Source: Gammaproteobacteria bacterium (lineage in GTDB: Bacteria > Pseudomonadota > Gammaproteobacteria > Steroidobacterales > Woeseiaceae). From it: DNA of 6,354 nucleotides. The notes under the pieces are model-generated. The model ran no database searches and was not told the origin of the DNA. It was given only the letters and a program-made list of their open reading frames with translations. Where the stretch lies: NCBI GenBank assembly GCA_030641695.1, contig DAOWGY010000188.1:1-6354 (forward strand). The letters run 5' to 3'. Of this stretch, positions 5,375-6,354 are shown one piece after another. The first letter of the stretch is position 1, and every line of letters begins with the position of its first letter. Made by a program: the position numbers and the translations under genes.

Positions 5375-6088
5375 ATGGCTGAAAAATTCGATCTGATTGC
5401 GGAAAACCGTGAAGACATGGTGAAAGGTGCGAGCCGCCGCCTGCGTCGAAAGGGATTGGTTCCCGCAATCATCTATGGCGCCGGCCGTCCGCCGCGCGCA
5501 CTCGCTTTTGACCACAACAAAGTCGTCAAGCAGCTCGAGAACGAGTCATTCTATTCGAGCGTCCTGAACGTCAAGGTCGGTGACAAGAGCCAGGCCGCAA
5601 TCGTGAAGGACCTGCAGCGCCATCCGGCCAAACGCCAGATTATGCACATCGATCTGCAGCGCATTGTCGAGGACGAAGTGATTCGCATGAACGTGCCAAT
5701 TCACTTGCTCAACAAAGAAGAAGCGGTGGGCGTCAAAGAAGGCGGCGGCAAGGTATCTCACCTCATCACGGACATCGAAGTCGTGTGCCTGCCGAAGGAC
5801 CTGCCCGAGTACCTCGACGTCGATGTCGCCGAGCTCGAGCTCGACGAGTTGCTCTACATCTCCGACATCCCGCTTCCCGAGGGCGTCGAGATTCCAGCGC
5901 TCGCGCAGGGTCCCGAAGCAAACCGCCCGATTGTGTCCATCCATATCATCAAGGAAGTTGTGATCGAGGAAGAGGAAGAGATCCTCGAGGAAGGAATCGA
6001 GGCGGAAGCCGTCGAAGGCGAGGAGCTTGCAGAGGGCGAAGCGCCGGCCGAAGAGGCCCCGTCGGACGAGAAGCCCAAGGAAGAGTAA
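5375..6088 (+). CDS. rplY: Large ribosomal subunit protein bL25, long CTC form
   Basis: bL25 binds 5S rRNA in the central protuberance of the 50S subunit. The 237 residues are the two-domain CTC/TL5 form, not the 94-residue E. coli form. The N-terminal 5S-binding domain spans about 4-93 (REDMVKGASRRLRRKGLVPAI, IIYGAGRPP, AAIVKDLQRHPAKRQIMHID). The C-terminal beta domain spans about 97-195 (VIRMNVPIHLLNKEEAVGVKE, DIEVVCLPKDLPEYLDVDV, ISDIPLPEGVEIP). The last 40 residues are an acidic, mostly Glu/Ala tail (about 197-237), expected to be disordered. ATG 5375 has a GGAG Shine-Dalgarno at 5364-5367, 7 bases away. The gene has its own candidate promoter and leader and ends in an intrinsic terminator. 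REP elements lie on both sides of it. The prs-rplY-pth order is conserved in gammaproteobacteria. Confidence 0.97.
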   Translation: MAEKFDLIAENREDMVKGASRRLRRKGLVPAIIYGAGRPPRALAFDHNKVVKQLENESFYSSVLNVKVGDKSQAAIVKDLQRHPAKRQIMHIDLQRIVEDEVIRMNVPIHLLNKEEAVGVKEGGGKVSHLITDIEVVCLPKDLPEYLDVDVAELELDELLYISDIPLPEGVEIPALAQGPEANRPIVSIHIIKEVVIEEEEEILEEGIEAEAVEGEELAEGEAPAEEAPSDEKPKEE

Positions 6089-6110
6089 TCGCAGCCCGTT
6101 ACGCGATCGA

Positions 6111-6141
6111 GAAGGCCGCCCATGGGCGGTCTTCTTATTGT
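6111..6141 (+). terminator. Rho-independent terminator of rplY
   Basis: GAAGGCCGCCC (6111-6121) pairs with GGGCGGTCTTC (6124-6134) in an 11-position stem with one G-U pair and a very tight loop (CATG if the top pair opens). The tail TTATTGT (6135-6141) is moderately U-rich. It lies 22 bases after the rplY stop. The adjacent REP copy begins inside the tail. Confidence 0.8.
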
Positions 6142-6156
6142 AGGAGCGCTTCTCGA
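6139..6156 (+). repeat. Truncated REP element
   Basis: TGTAGGAGCGCTTCTCGA matches the first two-thirds of the REP unit seen at 5188-5213 (14 identical bases from GGAG to CGA) and then stops, lacking the 3' half of the hairpin. It carries the canonical GTAG head. It is in the same orientation as the full copy that starts two bases later. Confidence 0.75.
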
Positions 6157-6157
6157 C

Positions 6158-6183
6158 CTGTTGGAGCGTTTCTTGAAGCGCGA
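6158..6183 (+). repeat. Full REP element, diverged copy
   Basis: This 26-base unit matches the left arm of the REPIN at 5188-5213 at 24 positions. Both differences are C-to-T. One turns a G-C stem pair into G-U and the other is in the loop, so the internal hairpin (GCGTTTC/GAAGCGC) is kept. It is immediately followed by the 10-base palindrome AGCTATAGCT (6183-6192). Confidence 0.8.
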
Positions 6184-6192
6184 GCTATAGCT

Positions 6193-6218
6193 GCGGCCGT
6201 CAGGCCGCTATTATTACT
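6193..6218 (+). terminator. GC hairpin with AT-rich tail ahead of pth, possible terminator
   Basis: GCGGCC (6193-6198) and GGCCGC (6203-6208) form a six-pair stem with loop GTCA, followed by TATTATTACT. The tail has A's between the T's, so it is a weak intrinsic terminator at best. It ends only a few bases before the pth ATG and may instead act as leader structure where a ribosome binding site would be. Confidence 0.4.
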
Positions 6219-6221
6219 GTT

Positions 6222-6354
6222 ATGCAATTACTGCGCATGATCGCCGGGTTGGGAAACCCGGATGAAAAATACCTACGGACCCTGCATAACGCAGGTTTCT
6301 GGTTCGTGGATACGCTTGCGCGCAAGCATGGCGGTTCGTTCAGGTACGAAAAAA
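6222..6354 (+). CDS. pth: Peptidyl-tRNA hydrolase (Pth1), N-terminal part, cut by the window edge
   Basis: Pth cleaves peptidyl-tRNAs that drop off ribosomes and recycles the tRNA; it is essential in E. coli. Forty-four codons are visible of a usual length near 190. The N-terminus reads MQLLRMIAGLGNP, with the conserved Asn in GLGNP at residue 12, then YLRTLHNAGFWFVDTLA with the catalytic His at 22 and the following Asn-Ala-Gly. Two signature positions differ from the family: Gly after GNP is Asp14, and Arg before the catalytic His is Leu21 (CTG at 6282-6284). The start could be ATG 6222 or ATG 6237 (Met6); neither has a visible Shine-Dalgarno, and a GC hairpin lies just upstream. It follows rplY, as in most gammaproteobacteria. 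Identity is secure from motif and context; activity cannot be judged from this fragment. Confidence 0.9.
   Translation, partial: MQLLRMIAGLGNPDEKYLRTLHNAGFWFVDTLARKHGGSFRYEK

Noticed and set aside
1..6354. A novel defence, mobile or biosynthetic system
   Set aside because: Every coding region resolves to a conserved housekeeping gene in conserved order; the only mobile-type sequences are REP elements.

Overview
This is a high-GC stretch of core chromosome from a gammaproteobacterium. The gene order (hemA-prfA diverging from TPR gene-lolB-tRNA-Gln-prs-rplY-pth) is the conserved neighbourhood known from Pseudomonas and Xanthomonas-type genomes. LolB supports a gammaproteobacterial or near-relative assignment. 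The long, acidic-tailed (CTC-type) L25 argues against the enteric group, whose L25 is a single short domain. Genus cannot be told from this window; a Chromatiales, Xanthomonadales or Woeseiales-like lineage is a guess.

Left part (1-1608, minus strand): hemA (glutamyl-tRNA reductase, first step of tetrapyrrole synthesis) is followed after 10 bases by prfA (release factor 1), which runs off the left edge. A 147-base divergent intergenic region (1609-1755) holds candidate promoters for both directions and a perfect 7-bp dyad just ahead of the plus-strand gene.

Middle part (1756-4063, plus strand): a 565-residue exported tetratricopeptide protein sits where Pseudomonas carries lbcA, but it lacks a lipobox cysteine. 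It overlaps by 35 bases the start of lolB, the outer-membrane lipoprotein receptor. In related genomes ispE (MEP isoprenoid pathway) normally follows lolB. Here there are only 71 bases before tRNA-Gln, and those bases contain a near-consensus sigma-70 promoter, so ispE is absent from this locus.

Right part (4076-6354, plus strand): promoter, tRNA-Gln(UUG), then prs (PRPP synthetase) only 23 bases downstream with no terminator between, so a tRNA-mRNA transcript is likely. A REPIN-like element (two REP sequences in perfect 26-bp inverted orientation) begins one base after the prs stop. rplY follows with its own candidate promoter and a structured leader, and ends in an intrinsic terminator. Two more REP copies in direct orientation (one truncated) lie beyond the terminator, before pth (peptidyl-tRNA hydrolase), which runs off the right edge.

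Functionally the window is housekeeping: translation (prfA, tRNA-Gln, rplY, pth), nucleotide precursor supply (prs), haem synthesis (hemA) and envelope biogenesis (TPR protein, lolB). I found no phage, defence, CRISPR or biosynthetic system. The points of interest are the REP elements around rplY, the missing ispE, the non-lipidated LbcA-like protein, the tRNA-prs arrangement and substitutions in signature motifs of Pth and HemA.
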